Shown piece after piece: positions 6,826 to 13,580 of a stretch of 21,487 nt of DNA; position 1 is the stretch's first letter, and the number at the start of each line of letters is the position of its first letter. This stretch comes from an uncultured Acetatifactor sp. (lineage in GTDB: Bacteria > Bacillota > Clostridia > Lachnospirales > Lachnospiraceae). The position numbers and the translations under genes are program-made. Location of the stretch: NCBI GenBank assembly GCA_910587755.1, contig CAJUNZ010000021.1, forward strand, positions 15,749 through 37,235. The letters are read 5' to 3'. The notes beneath the pieces were generated by a model. It did no database searches and was not told the DNA's origin. It worked only from the letters and a program-made list of their open reading frames with translations.

Positions 6826-6855
6826 ATCATAGCATGAACAGGCGGTTCCTGTCAA
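6826..6855 (-). promoter_or_regulatory. Sigma-A promoter of rplU-prp-rpmA
   Basis: On the minus strand a perfect TTGACA (6855-6850) and TATGAT (6831-6826) are 18 bases apart. TG precedes the -10 by one base (TGCTATGAT), making an extended -10. It begins 7 bases after the stop codon of the upstream kinase-like gene. It is the strongest promoter seen in the window. Confidence 0.85.
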
Positions 6856-6861
6856 TACTTT

Positions 6862-7485
6862 TCAGTTCTTTTTCTCAAAATCTTCCACGTACTGGATAAC
6901 CAGTTTCACAGTGCCATCAACCCCCAGAACGCTGCTGTTAATGCAGAGGTCATAGCTGTCCGCACGGCCCCATTTTTTGGAGGAATAATAATTGTAATAG
7001 CTCTGGCGCTGTTTGTCTTTTTTGATGATCATGTCCCTGGCCTTGGATTCCGAGAGATTGTACCTTTCCATGATCCGCTGTGTCTTGGCCTCCTCCCTGC
7101 CGTAGATAAACAGGTTCACCACATTGTCCCTGTCCGCCAGGGCATAGTCCGCACAGCGTCCCACGATGACGCAGGACTCCTCCTGAGCGATCTTCTTGAT
7201 GGTGTCAAACTGAGCCAGGAATACCTTGTGGCTGATGGGCATATCCACAAAAGAAGATGTATTGTAGCCGAAGGAATATGTGTCCATTACCAGGTTATAC
7301 AGGAAGGAATTGGTAGGCTTCTCGTCATGGTTCTGGATCATCTCCTCGCAGAACCCGCTCTCCTTTGCTGCCCTGGTCAAAAGTTCCTTGTCATAGCACT
7401 TGATGCCGAAATGCTCAGCCACTTTTTCACCGATTTCACGCCCTGCAGAACCGAACTGCCTTCCGATTGTAATAACTGTATTCAT
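6862..7485 (-). CDS. Cytidylate-kinase-like family protein (P-loop NTPase)
   Basis: A 207-residue P-loop protein of the cytidylate kinase-like family (Cytidylate_kin2 type), distinct from classical Cmk. It begins MNTVITIGRQFGSAGREIGE, where GRQFGSAGREIG is a variant phosphate-binding loop without the usual GKT/S. KCYDKELLTRAAKESG follows, then IVGRCADYALADRDNVVNLF, FIYGREEAKTQRIMERYNLS and DKQRQSYYNYYSSKKWG, all typical of the family. The substrate is not established. The start is ATG at 7485, with AGGAG 8 bases upstream; in-frame codons further upstream belong to the leader. It appears to be a single-gene unit with its own promoter, and no terminator is visible before the rplU promoter. Confidence 0.87.
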   Translation of the reverse strand: MNTVITIGRQFGSAGREIGEKVAEHFGIKCYDKELLTRAAKESGFCEEMIQNHDEKPTNSFLYNLVMDTYSFGYNTSSFVDMPISHKVFLAQFDTIKKIAQEESCVIVGRCADYALADRDNVVNLFIYGREEAKTQRIMERYNLSESKARDMIIKKDKQRQSYYNYYSSKKWGRADSYDLCINSSVLGVDGTVKLVIQYVEDFEKKN

Positions 7486-7512
7486 TTTCCATACTCCTTT
7501 TCGCGAAAGTAT

Positions 7513-7542
7513 AAAAGCTTTTTCAGGGTATGCAAAGCTTTT
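7513..7542 (-). promoter_or_regulatory. AAAGCTTT repeat pair in the leader of the kinase-like gene
   Basis: The palindrome AAAGCTTT occurs at 7514-7521 and 7534-7541, 20 bases apart start to start. The pair can also fold into a 9-bp hairpin (7513-7521 with 7534-7542). It lies between the predicted promoter and the start codon at 7485. It could be a paired operator or an RNA hairpin; no binding protein can be named. Confidence 0.35.
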
Positions 7543-7552
7543 ACCTGACTCC

Positions 7553-7581
7553 ATTATACATCAACAGGGAGATTTACACAA
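7553..7581 (-). promoter_or_regulatory. Promoter of the cytidylate-kinase-like gene
   Basis: On the minus strand a perfect TATAAT (7558-7553) lies 17 bases after TTGTGT (7581-7576). It is located 17 bases downstream of the pseudouridine synthase stop codon and about 70 bases before the next start codon. The -35 is weak and the -10 is ideal. Confidence 0.6.
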
Positions 7582-7597
7582 GAAATTTGAGAGTTTT

Positions 7598-8506
7598 TCA
7601 TACCTGGCTGATCAGGCGCAGAAAATATTCCGGCAGAGGGGCATCCACTTCCAGGTACTCCCCTGTGGAGGGATGGCGAAATCCCAGAACCTTCGCGTGA
7701 AGAGCCTGGCCCTGAAGCCGGAAGGGGCCTTTCTGAGCCCCATAGAGCAGGTCTCCCAGCAGCGGATGCCCCAGGGAGGCCATGTGGACCCGGATCTGAT
7801 GGGTTCTGCCCGTCTCCAGCCGGCATTCTATGTAGGTATATTTTCCAAAGCGCTCCAACACACGGTAGTGGGTCACAGCCCTTTTGCCGTTTTTTTCGTT
7901 CACCGCCATTTTTTTCCGGTCCACAGGATGCCTGCCCACAGGCCGGTCAATGGTCCCTGCGTCCTCTTTCAGGTTCCCCTGACAGAGGGCATGATATTTT
8001 CTGGTGATGCTGTGCTCTCTGAGCTGTTCTGCAATACAGTTGTGGGCCCTGTCGTTTTTGCAGGCCACAATGGAGCCGGTGGTGTCCATATCAATCCGGT
8101 GGACAATGCCCGGGCGCAGAACCCCGTTGATCCCTGAGAGACTGCTTCCGCAATGGCCAAGCAGAGCGTTCACCAGGGTGCCGCCGGAGTGGCCTGCCGC
8201 CGGATGGACCACCATACCCTTGGGCTTGTTCACCACAATCACATCCTCATCCTCATACAGAATGTCAAGGGGAATATGTTCCGGCAGAATCTCCGGTTCC
8301 ATCGCTTTGGGAAGGGAAAATACCACCCTGTCCTCCGCCTTCACCCGGTAGCTGCCTTTCACAGGACGGCCGTTTACCTGCACCTGTTCCTCCCGGATCA
8401 GTTTCTGAATAAAAGAACGGGACAGAGAATCCACAAGCGCCGCCAGACACTTGTCGATTCTCTCCTCCTCAAGCTCTTCCGTGATTTCAAAGCATAACTC
8501 GTCCAT
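7598..8506 (-). CDS. rluD: RluA/RluD-family 23S rRNA pseudouridine synthase
   Basis: A 302-residue enzyme that converts uridine to pseudouridine in large-subunit rRNA. An S4 RNA-binding domain occupies about residues 14-75 (RIDKCLAALVDSLSRSFIQK), followed by the RluA catalytic domain. NKPKGMVVHPAAGHSGGTLV (94-113) and GIVHRIDMDTTGSIVACKND include the catalytic aspartate D139 in HRID. Further conserved blocks are GRHPVDRKKMAV and LETGRTHQIRVHMASLGHPL. The start ATG at 8506 is 8 bases after lspA. Purine-rich GGGAG and GAGGG lie upstream; the nearer one is very close. The exact uridines modified cannot be told from sequence, so rluD is the nearest symbol. Confidence 0.9.
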   Translation of the reverse strand: MDELCFEITEELEEERIDKCLAALVDSLSRSFIQKLIREEQVQVNGRPVKGSYRVKAEDRVVFSLPKAMEPEILPEHIPLDILYEDEDVIVVNKPKGMVVHPAAGHSGGTLVNALLGHCGSSLSGINGVLRPGIVHRIDMDTTGSIVACKNDRAHNCIAEQLREHSITRKYHALCQGNLKEDAGTIDRPVGRHPVDRKKMAVNEKNGKRAVTHYRVLERFGKYTYIECRLETGRTHQIRVHMASLGHPLLGDLLYGAQKGPFRLQGQALHAKVLGFRHPSTGEYLEVDAPLPEYFLRLISQV

Positions 8507-8514
8507 ACCCTCGT

Positions 8515-9036
8515 CTACTCCCGCTCACTCTGCCTGGAAAGCTTTAAAAACGCAAGATCTTCCTCTTTGAGTACAAACAGGAACACCAGAAACAGCAAAA
8601 TGGTGGCCACCACAATAAAACAGTCCGCCACATTAAAGACAGGAAAGTCAATGAGAACAAAAGAGATAAAATCCACCACATAGTCAAAGCGGATCCTGTC
8701 AATGATATTTCCCAGGGCCCCTGCGCTCAGAGCGGCCAGAAGAAGGTGAACCAAGCGGTATTTTCTGCTCTCAGGAAGCCGGAACAGAAAAAAGAAAATT
8801 GCCCCCAGCACCACAAAATTAATGGCCAGGATCAGGAATTTCTGATCCCGGAACATGCTGAAGGCGGTGCCGGTATTCTCCAGATAGCACAACTCCAGAA
8901 CCCCTTCCGCCAGGACCAGTGCCGGCTTGTCTTTCAGATGGGCTATGGCAAGATATTTAGTGAACTGATCCAGGAACAGCACCACGGCCACCACCACCGC
9001 GTCCAGGAACAGCTGTAATCGGTTCTGTTTACGCAT
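8515..9036 (-). CDS. lspA: Lipoprotein signal peptidase (signal peptidase II)
   Basis: A 173-residue membrane aspartyl protease that removes signal peptides from lipid-modified prolipoproteins. Four membrane segments are apparent. Conserved blocks are LENTGTAFS (52-60), GNIIDR with catalytic D113, and FNVADCF with catalytic D138. The start is placed at ATG 9036, which overlaps the aroB end by 8 bases and has GAAGAGG 6 bases upstream; earlier in-frame starts lie well within aroB. At least one lipoprotein substrate, the D,D-carboxypeptidase at 13581, is encoded in this window. The tail after the last membrane segment is charged. Confidence 0.96.
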   Translation of the reverse strand: MRKQNRLQLFLDAVVVAVVLFLDQFTKYLAIAHLKDKPALVLAEGVLELCYLENTGTAFSMFRDQKFLILAINFVVLGAIFFFLFRLPESRKYRLVHLLLAALSAGALGNIIDRIRFDYVVDFISFVLIDFPVFNVADCFIVVATILLFLVFLFVLKEEDLAFLKLSRQSERE

Positions 9037-10138
9037 GGGCATCCTCTTCGCTGAAATGAATCTCTCTAACGGCAGCCAACAACTCCTCATCCGTGACAGT
9101 GTCGTCCAGAACGGCCCTGCCCACCTTCTTCAGCAGAACAAATTTGATTCTGCCGGAATCCATCTTCTTGTCCGATTTGGTAAGCCGCAGAATCTCCTGG
9201 GGATCGATATCGTCCACGGAGATGGGCAGATAAAAGGGCACAAACATATCCCGCACTTCATAGTACTCATCCATGGAGAGCAGTTCCCGTTTCCAGGAAA
9301 TATATGCGGCGGCCACCGCCCCCAGGGCCACGCACTCCCCGTGCAGAAGGGTGAAATTTTTTGCCTTCTCTATGGCATGCCCGATGGTATGCCCATAGTT
9401 CAGCAGAGCCCGGTCTCCCCGCTCCTCCGGATCCTTCTCCACCACCAGCTTTTTCACGGTGCAGCTGCGGATCAGCATCTCCTGCAGCACATCCAGATCA
9501 CGCTCACAGATTTCATACATGTTCTCAATAAGCCACTGATAAAAAGGAGCGTCCTTGATCAGACCATGCTTCATCACTTCCGCAAAGCCCGCATAATACT
9601 GCCGCTCCTCCAGGGTCTGCAGTGCCCCCAGGTTCATATACACCAGCCGGGGCATCTTAAAAGCACCCACCATATTTTTATAGCCGTCAAAATCCACTCC
9701 TGTCTTGCCGCCGATGCTGCTGTCCGCCTGGGCCAGAAGCGTGGTGGGAATCTGCACATAGTCGATTCCCCGCATATAAGTGGCGGCGGCATAACCTGTC
9801 ATATCCCCGGTCACGCCTCCTCCCAGGGCCAGAAGCATGTCTCTGCGGTCAAAGCCCTCTTCCACCAGGAATCTGTAGATCTCTTTTACCGTGTCCAGAT
9901 TTTTGTGCTCCTCCCCCTGGGGAAACACATACTTAACCGCCTTCCTGCACTTTCCCTCCAGGCATCCCAGCACTTCTTCACCGTAGAGCTGATCCACTCT
10001 GGAGTCGGTGATAATGCACAGCCTTCTGTCCCCACAGCCCAGAGCCTCCAACTCTGTCCACAGATCCTGGAAGGACCTCTGGAACACAATGTCGTACCCT
10101 GGCTTTTTATTATAGAGAATCGTCAACCTTTCCGCCAT
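9029..10138 (-). CDS. aroB: 3-dehydroquinate synthase
   Basis: A 369-residue NAD-dependent enzyme that makes 3-dehydroquinate from DAHP, the second step of the shikimate pathway. The NAD-binding motif GGGVTGD is at 106-112 and IPTTLLAQADSSIGGKTGVD at 130-149. Zinc ligands are E187 (GFAEVMKHGLI), H250 (LNYGHTIGHA) and H266 (LLHGECVALG). The start ATG at 10138 has AGAGGAAGAG just upstream. It lies 94 bases after sepF, with no clear promoter or terminator between them. No other shikimate gene is nearby, so its place between sepF and lspA is by linkage rather than pathway. Confidence 0.97.
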   Translation of the reverse strand: MAERLTILYNKKPGYDIVFQRSFQDLWTELEALGCGDRRLCIITDSRVDQLYGEEVLGCLEGKCRKAVKYVFPQGEEHKNLDTVKEIYRFLVEEGFDRRDMLLALGGGVTGDMTGYAAATYMRGIDYVQIPTTLLAQADSSIGGKTGVDFDGYKNMVGAFKMPRLVYMNLGALQTLEERQYYAGFAEVMKHGLIKDAPFYQWLIENMYEICERDLDVLQEMLIRSCTVKKLVVEKDPEERGDRALLNYGHTIGHAIEKAKNFTLLHGECVALGAVAAAYISWKRELLSMDEYYEVRDMFVPFYLPISVDDIDPQEILRLTKSDKKMDSGRIKFVLLKKVGRAVLDDTVTDEELLAAVREIHFSEEDAHA

Positions 10139-10232
10139 ACTCTTCCTCTTTTTTTGTATTTTTACAGCAACAGCTCCGCGCCCTGTCTGATCTGTTACTT
10201 TTTACAGCACACATACACTGTCACACAGAGAC

Positions 10233-10763
10233 TTAGATTTCAAAGGAATCATTGAAAATATCCTGGAAATTGTCCTGCAGATCCCCCGATATGTCCACAC
10301 TGGCCGGTGTGATAATAAAAATATAGTGAGAGATCTTCTGGAGGCTTCCGGAGATCGCAAAGCAGGAACCGCTGGTAAAATCAATGATTCTCTGAGCGAT
10401 ATCCACATCCAGTCCCTCCAGATTCAGCACCACGGTCCGATTTGCCAGAAGGGTCTCCGTGATCTCCCTGGAATCCTCCACCGAAGTGGGTTTGATCACG
10501 CAGACCTCCATATTGCCACTCATGACTTTTCGGGAGGAAGGATTCTTGATGGGCGTAATCTTGCCCGCCGCAGACTGCCGCCTTACAGGGGGGCGTTCCT
10601 CCTCATAGTCATCAAGCTCTCTTATCTTAGCCGACGCAGTGGCTCTTCTGGTCATGGGGACAGGATCCATATCCTCTTCATCCGCATAATCATCATCATA
10701 ATAATCATCGTCTTCTTCCCCATTCAGTTTCATATAGTTCAAGAACTTGTCCATTACTCCCAT
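10233..10763 (-). CDS. sepF: Cell division protein SepF
   Basis: A 176-residue SepF, which bundles FtsZ filaments and ties them to the membrane. An N-terminal amphipathic membrane-binding segment (MGVMDKFLNYMKL) is followed by a very acidic stretch of Asp, Glu and Tyr (about residues 14-35) and a basic linker. The SepF core runs from about residue 85 to the end: VCVIKPTSVEDSREITETLL, NRTVVLNLEGLD, AQRIIDFTSGSCFAISGSLQ and FIITPASVDIS. I chose ATG 10763 because family members begin MGV; an ATG at 10775 with AAAGG almost touching it is the alternative. It sits next to a yggS-type gene as in the Firmicutes yggS-sepF cluster. Confidence 0.93.
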   Translation of the reverse strand: MGVMDKFLNYMKLNGEEDDDYYDDDYADEEDMDPVPMTRRATASAKIRELDDYEEERPPVRRQSAAGKITPIKNPSSRKVMSGNMEVCVIKPTSVEDSREITETLLANRTVVLNLEGLDVDIAQRIIDFTSGSCFAISGSLQKISHYIFIITPASVDISGDLQDNFQDIFNDSFEI

Positions 10764-10812
10764 GCGTACTACCATGCCTTTCGCTAATTAAAACATGTAT
10801 TACCAAACAGAT

Positions 10813-11502
10813 TTACTGGTAGATTCTCTCTCCGAATATACCTGTGCCCACCCGCACGCAGGTGGATCCTTCCTCAATGGCTGTGCAATAGTCCCCTGTC
10901 ATTCCCATAGACAACACAGACATACTAACATTATCAATGCTTTTCTGTTCTATGTCAATTGACAATTGCTTCAATTTTTGAAAAAAAATACGGTTTTCTT
11001 CAGGAATTTCTGTGAAAGGTGCAATGGTCATAAGTCCCCGCACATGAATGTTGGGAAGAGCGGCAATCTGTTCCACCAGGGCAGGAGCCTCCTCCATGGT
11101 TACGCCGTACTTGCTTTCCTCTCCAGCCACATTTACCTCCACCAGAATGTCCACCGTTACATTCTGTTTCACCCCCTGGCGGCTGATTTCCTCCGCCAGA
11201 TGCAGAGAATCCACGCTGTGTATCATGGCCACTCTGCCCACCAGATATTTCACCTTGTTCGTCTGCAGGTGTCCTATCATATGCCAGCGCACATCCTCAG
11301 GCATGGAGGGAATTTTGTCCATCAGTTCCTGCACTTTATTCTCGCCAAAGTCCCGGATTCCGGCCTCATAAGCCTCCTGCAGCATGGACAGGGGCTTGGT
11401 TTTACTCACCGCCACAAGCAGCACCTCGTCCCGGTTCCGCCCTGCTCTCCGGCAGGAATCCTCCACCATTTTTTCCACAGAATCTATGTTTTCCCGTATC
11501 AT
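10813..11502 (-). CDS. YggS/YlmE-family PLP-binding protein
   Basis: A 229-residue pyridoxal-phosphate-binding protein with an alanine-racemase-like TIM barrel; the family keeps PLP homeostasis. It begins MIRENIDSVEKMVEDSCRRA. The PLP lysine is K34 in LLVAVSKTKP. IRDFGENKVQELMDKI, WHMIGHLQTNKVKYL, IHSVDSLHLAEEIS and LSMGMTGDYCTAIEEGSTCV are canonical, and the end GTGIFGERIY is typical. The start is ATG at 11502 because CAGGAGGAC lies a few bases upstream; longer in-frame extensions overlap the upstream gene. It sits 31 bases after the HlyD-like gene and 49 bases before sepF. Confidence 0.95.
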   Translation of the reverse strand: MIRENIDSVEKMVEDSCRRAGRNRDEVLLVAVSKTKPLSMLQEAYEAGIRDFGENKVQELMDKIPSMPEDVRWHMIGHLQTNKVKYLVGRVAMIHSVDSLHLAEEISRQGVKQNVTVDILVEVNVAGEESKYGVTMEEAPALVEQIAALPNIHVRGLMTIAPFTEIPEENRIFFQKLKQLSIDIEQKSIDNVSMSVLSMGMTGDYCTAIEEGSTCVRVGTGIFGERIYQ

Positions 11503-11533
11503 TTTTGTCCTCCTGCCCTGGGGCCTCCTGGCT

Positions 11534-12928
11534 CTATTTCTGGTTGATAAACTGGTCATCCCTGACGGAATCGGCGTTCAGCACAATATAGTCGTAAACG
11601 CTCAGTCCATACTTTGTGTTGGGTTTTACAATGGCATATTCATCATTCTGGTAGAGGATACTGATCTGTTTGAAGTCTGCATATCCTTTGTTCATATTGT
11701 ACACACCGATAAGGGTGGCGCGTCTGCTGACCGTGTAAACTTCCTCCCCTTCCTGCAGATACAGATTGTCCCCCGCATTCAACATGGAGCTGTCCAGGTA
11801 GTATTCTTTTGTGTCACTGTCAAAATAATACACCTCAATTTCCACCCGTTCCTTGGAGATGCTGCCGTCCTCCTGGTAGCACTGACGGATGATACAGTCC
11901 CCCCCGTTATTGCCCCCGGGGATCACATAGGCCTCCGGGATCAGGAAGAATTCTTTCTGCACTATGGAAGATACAGGGATCTTCAGCCCCCTGTCGTCCT
12001 CCACCAAAAGCTCCACATCCAGAAATCTGTCCGAGATAAAGGTGAGCATGGAGTTGGTAAAAGTAAGCTGCAGGTAGGAGTTGCCGTCCCCATTGTGGAA
12101 AAGTTTTGTGGCTCCCCAGGACTCATACTGGTTTTTCAGGAAGCGCACCTTGATATAGCCCTCCTGTTCCAGTTCCGCCCCCCGGGCAGGATCCACAGGG
12201 ATCACAATGGACCAGTCTTCGCTGGTGGAGAGCTTATAGACAGGGTCCCCGTTGCCCATAAGCGTATTCGCCTCAAGACGTTTTTTCTCGTAGTCGCCTT
12301 CAAAGACTTCCGCGGTCACACCCTCCGCCTTCAGCTCCTCATAGCCGTCCGTCCAGTAGGCAACCACGCCTGTCTCCGGCGCATAGGAGCGATGGATCAC
12401 ATTTGCCCCCAGGGAGCCGTCCAGGGCGGCAATACTCGCAAGCATATTCTCGTTGGCAAGCTTCAGCACTGTGTTGGTGAGGGCGGCCTTAAAGTCATAA
12501 GTGCCCTCAAAATGAACCGGATCAAAGCCATGGACAAAGTTCACAACCTCGCTGCGGAATTCCAAAAGTTCCCTGGAGGACAGGGAGTTCTCCCCCTGAC
12601 TTAAGCCCGCCAGTTCCTTGCTCAGACTTCCATTCTCATCCATCACATAGACCAGGTCATTTTTGGCAACACGTTCCCCTTCCCTGGCGTAATAATTCAC
12701 ATAACCCGGGGCCTGGGCCAACACCACGGACTCCTCCCGCAGCACCACTCCCCGGTAGATGGTATCGGCGGCCAGAGAACCTTCTTTTACCTCATAACGC
12801 ACGATATGCCCGGTCTGAAAATAGGCAATCACGCAGATCACCACATAGATAAAAATTGCACCAAAGATAACCATGCCGATATTCAGATTCAATGGCTTTC
12901 TATATTTTGTGATCTTGCCCTTTGCCAA
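11534..12928 (-). CDS. HlyD-like single-span membrane protein linked to sepF
   Basis: About 464 residues. A short basic N-terminus (KGKITKYRKP) is followed by one membrane segment (roughly residues 17-38, GMVIFGAIFIYVVICVIAYF) and a long external part. The segment GSLAADTIYRGVVLREESVV plus APGYVNYYAREGERVAKNDL resembles the split biotinyl-lipoyl hairpin of HlyD-type membrane fusion proteins. The rest has many beta-type stretches and no long coiled coil. The start is taken as TTG 12928, since GGAGG lies 7 bases upstream; an in-frame TTG at 12946 overlaps the hairpin. No transporter gene lies next to it, so an exporter role is unsupported; it may instead belong to wall growth or division with SepF. 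Function unknown. Confidence 0.75.
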   Translation of the reverse strand: MAKGKITKYRKPLNLNIGMVIFGAIFIYVVICVIAYFQTGHIVRYEVKEGSLAADTIYRGVVLREESVVLAQAPGYVNYYAREGERVAKNDLVYVMDENGSLSKELAGLSQGENSLSSRELLEFRSEVVNFVHGFDPVHFEGTYDFKAALTNTVLKLANENMLASIAALDGSLGANVIHRSYAPETGVVAYWTDGYEELKAEGVTAEVFEGDYEKKRLEANTLMGNGDPVYKLSTSEDWSIVIPVDPARGAELEQEGYIKVRFLKNQYESWGATKLFHNGDGNSYLQLTFTNSMLTFISDRFLDVELLVEDDRGLKIPVSSIVQKEFFLIPEAYVIPGGNNGGDCIIRQCYQEDGSISKERVEIEVYYFDSDTKEYYLDSSMLNAGDNLYLQEGEEVYTVSRRATLIGVYNMNKGYADFKQISILYQNDEYAIVKPNTKYGLSVYDYIVLNADSVRDDQFINQK

Positions 12929-12942
12929 TCTCCTGCCTCCAT

Positions 12943-12973
12943 ACAAAAGCCTCGGCGGTCAATCCGAGGCTTT
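12943..12973 (-). terminator. Terminator-like hairpin between the P-loop gene and the HlyD-like gene
   Basis: On the minus strand AAAGCCTCGG (12973-12964) and CCGAGGCTTT (12955-12946) form a perfect 10-bp stem with an 8-base loop, followed by TGT. The T-run is short (TTTTGT counting the stem end). The Shine-Dalgarno of the next gene begins three bases later. It may be a terminator for the upstream gene or an attenuator of the downstream one. Confidence 0.65.
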
Positions 12974-13010
12974 CATGTGTAATCTGTTTGGTTAGGAATT
13001 ATCGGAAAAA

Positions 13011-13430
13011 TTACAGGGAAGCGATAACCTTGCCTTTTAAGCCCTCAGGGAGTTCCGACTCATCCAGAGAGACGCTTAAAACAAAATCCACTCCGAATTT
13101 CGCGCTGAGTTTTTCCAATTTATCCACCGTCTCTGTCATATCCTGGCCTTCCAGGCACGCAATCTTCAGGAAGCTGTCAAAATACATCTGCTGCAGGTCA
13201 TGGTCCTGGGAAATGATGCCGCTTACAAATCCTATGAACTCTCCGCAGCTTCCGATCATGCACTGGGACACATCAATCAGACGCACCTTATTGTTCAGCT
13301 CATACATATGTTTGGTGCTCTTATCCAGGTAGACGATATTGCCCGTGATCTCCTTGACTTCGCCGTTTACCTTATCCAATAGCTGCTTTGTCTTTCCCTT
13401 TCCCTTTTTGCCTACGATTAACTGAACCAT
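13011..13430 (-). CDS. Small P-loop protein of unknown function
   Basis: A 139-residue soluble protein beginning MVQLIVGKKGKGKTKQLLDK. GKKGKGKT is a perfect Walker A motif (GxxGxGKT, residues 7-14). NIVYLDKSTKHMYELNNKVR, LIDVSQCMIGSCGEFIGFVS and QDHDLQQMYFDSFLKIA follow, and the C-terminus has GVDFVLSVSLDESELPEGLK. No clear Walker B (hhhhDE) is seen; LIDVS or MYFDS are candidates. Such proteins are sometimes labelled PilT-like, but there is no type IV pilus context here. The start is ATG 13430, because GGAGGG lies 6 bases upstream. It has its own promoter and leader and is followed by a terminator-like hairpin. I cannot name its function. Confidence 0.82.
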   Translation of the reverse strand: MVQLIVGKKGKGKTKQLLDKVNGEVKEITGNIVYLDKSTKHMYELNNKVRLIDVSQCMIGSCGEFIGFVSGIISQDHDLQQMYFDSFLKIACLEGQDMTETVDKLEKLSAKFGVDFVLSVSLDESELPEGLKGKVIASL

Positions 13431-13462
13431 CGGAAACCCTCCTATTGTATTATTGTCTAGAC

Positions 13463-13489
13463 CGGATAAACAGTACACAGTTTACCGGT
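13463..13489 (-). promoter_or_regulatory. Leader hairpin of the P-loop gene
   Basis: On the minus strand CCGGTAAAC (13489-13481) pairs with GTTTA-T-CCGG (13472-13463). This gives 9 pairs with one bulged T and an 8-base loop. It ends about 32 bases before the start codon, in a leader of about 100 bases. Function unknown. Confidence 0.4.
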
Positions 13490-13537
13490 GGCAGTAAAAA
13501 GCATGCGCTACAGCCTTCTACTGCTGTGCCTCATCCC

Positions 13538-13566
13538 ATTATAAGGGAAATGTGTCCAAAAAACAA
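13538..13566 (-). promoter_or_regulatory. Promoter of the P-loop gene
   Basis: On the minus strand TTGTTT (13566-13561) and a perfect TATAAT (13543-13538) are 17 bases apart. They lie 15-43 bases after the carboxypeptidase stop codon. The predicted transcript start is near 13531, giving a leader of about 100 bases. Confidence 0.6.
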
Positions 13567-13580
13567 CCTTTATTTATGAA

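Noticed and set aside
10139..10232. Possible terminator or promoter between sepF and aroB
   Set aside because: Only short ACAG/CTGT pairings and no TATAAT-like box with a good -35 were seen, so neither is supported.
9035..10255. Plus-strand open frame of 406 codons opposite aroB
   Set aside because: The minus strand is clearly aroB with all zinc ligands and the NAD motif. The plus frame is rich in His, Gln and Ser as expected for an antisense shadow.
11384..12604. Plus-strand open frame of 406 codons opposite the HlyD-like gene
   Set aside because: It crosses the boundary between two minus-strand genes and has no recognisable domain or start signal. The minus-strand protein has a sensible membrane segment and hairpin.
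12929..12946. TTG at 12946 as start of the HlyD-like protein
   Set aside because: It overlaps the 3' arm of the hairpin and has a poorer ribosome site than TTG 12928, which has GGAGG 7 bases upstream.
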